5,444 nucleotides of DNA from Corallincola sp. GTDB lineage: Bacteria > Pseudomonadota > Gammaproteobacteria > Enterobacterales > Neiellaceae. Position numbers and translations under genes: made by a program. A model generated the notes under the pieces. It did not search any database, was not told the origin of the DNA, and saw only the letters and a program-made list of their open reading frames with translations. The stretch's first letter is position 1. Every line of letters begins with the position of its first letter. The stretch covers positions 1 through 5,444 of the forward strand of contig JAGOCY010000129.1 of NCBI GenBank assembly GCA_017998495.1, in the 5' to 3' direction. Of the stretch, positions 5,007 through 5,444 are shown one piece after another.

Positions 5007-5444
5007 GCTTTGAGCCTTCGGCCAACACTAAGACCTTGCAGCGCCCCATGCAGGGCCAGCGCGCCAGCACTGTAGAGGGCGAGGGATTGCAAGTTGGCCG
5101 GGCCATAGGCGAGCAGGCGCTGGCCGAACTCACTCAGGCTGGGCTGGCTGAAATGGCCGGAAAACAGGTAAAAACTGCCGCTGGAGAGCAGTTCGCAGCA
5201 GGCAAAGCCGGCCAGCAGCCAGCCCGAACAGACCAGCAGGGCGCGCCCACTGAAACCGCTGATGCTCAGCGCCTGGGCCGCCTGACGCCCGGCCAGCCAC
5301 AGGCTGCCATAGGCGGCCAGCAGCGCCGGGTAAGCAGGGCTGACACAGAAATTGTCGACACCGCCGATGGTCACGGCCAGCAGATCGAGGGTTACAGCGC
5401 TGGCCATGAGCAGGGCAAACCAGCCGCAGCGAGCCAGATAGAGG
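5003..5444 (-). CDS. Small multi-pass membrane protein, 5' end cut by window; possible corrinoid or cobalt uptake component
   Basis: The visible 146 codons stay open to the right edge. The ATG at 5407-5405 is probably internal, because the 12 codons before it (ending GWFALL) continue the same hydrophobic helix. Hydrophobic segments lie at about visible residues 6-28, 36-52, 67-95 and 115-135, so at least four membrane spans are likely. Features that look conserved rather than random include TIGGVDNFCVSPAYPALLAAYG (from residue 25), a CC pair (82-83), SSGSFYLFSGHF (87-98), and a short basic tail (RRLK). I do not recognise a catalytic or ATP-binding motif. The stop codon overlaps the cbiA start as ATGA, so the two are co-translated and a link to corrinoid metabolism is likely. 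I have a weak memory of similar proteins beside B12 genes in pseudomonads. A transporter role for cobalt or a corrinoid is inference only. Confidence 0.7.
   Translation of the reverse strand, partial: LYLARCGWFALLMASAVTLDLLAVTIGGVDNFCVSPAYPALLAAYGSLWLAGRQAAQALSISGFSGRALLVCSGWLLAGFACCELLSSGSFYLFSGHFSQPSLSEFGQRLLAYGPANLQSLALYSAGALALHGALQGLSVGRRLKA
5015..5018 (-). promoter_or_regulatory. Ribosome binding site of cbiA
   Basis: AAGG on the minus strand lies 8 nt before the cbiA ATG (5006-5004), within the last codons of the upstream membrane-protein gene. It is modest in strength and supports the chosen start next to the ATGA overlap. Confidence 0.65.

Noticed and set aside
4458..5075. Plus-strand open frame of 205 codons opposite cbiA
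   Set aside because: It is antisense to a fully conserved enzyme and its composition (Gln, Gly, Arg, Ala-rich) is typical of a high-GC shadow frame. The same holds for the plus-strand frames at 3335-3784, 3827-4342 and 2723-3229.

Overview
The window is GC-rich, densely coded chromosomal DNA. It looks like a gammaproteobacterium. The water channel is close to E. coli AqpZ, and the corrinoid genes are of the Gram-negative type seen in pseudomonads and their relatives. Aeromonadales (Aeromonas, Oceanimonas or Zobellella type) is my best guess, but that is inference from overall protein character and base composition, not from a marker gene.

Layout. Bases 1-208 carry no gene I can support and serve as the leader of aqpZ. 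Bases 209-916 (+) are aqpZ, a complete aquaporin Z with a good Shine-Dalgarno, followed by a clear intrinsic terminator at 939-965. From 964 to the right edge everything lies on the minus strand as one tight block. In transcription order (right to left) it holds: a small integral membrane protein cut by the window edge (5444-5003); cobyrinate a,c-diamide synthase cbiA/cobB (5006-3702); a BtuF-like corrinoid-binding-fold protein without a signal peptide (3712-2912); adenosylcobinamide-phosphate synthase cbiB (2915-1986, GTG start); and threonine-phosphate decarboxylase cobD, called cobC in pseudomonads (1980-964). Junctions are -4, -11, -4 and +5 nt, so this is very probably one translationally coupled operon whose promoter lies beyond the right edge.

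How the genes work together. CbiA amidates the a and c side chains of the corrin ring. CobD makes (R)-1-amino-2-propanol O-2-phosphate from L-threonine O-3-phosphate. CbiB joins that linker to adenosylcobyric acid to give adenosylcobinamide phosphate. The window therefore holds an early ring-amidation step and both aminopropanol-attachment steps. Cobyric acid synthase, the adenosyltransferase and the nucleotide-loop genes are absent and would have to lie upstream or elsewhere. The two accessory genes, the signal-less BtuF-like protein and the membrane protein, are the least understood parts. aqpZ is convergent and functionally unrelated.

Most worth a second look: the apparently cytoplasmic BtuF-like protein in the middle of the operon, the unassigned membrane protein at the edge, and a natural cysteine in the pore loop of AqpZ at the position where an engineered cysteine makes human AQP1 mercury-sensitive. 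I saw no mobile element, CRISPR array, RNA gene or riboswitch.
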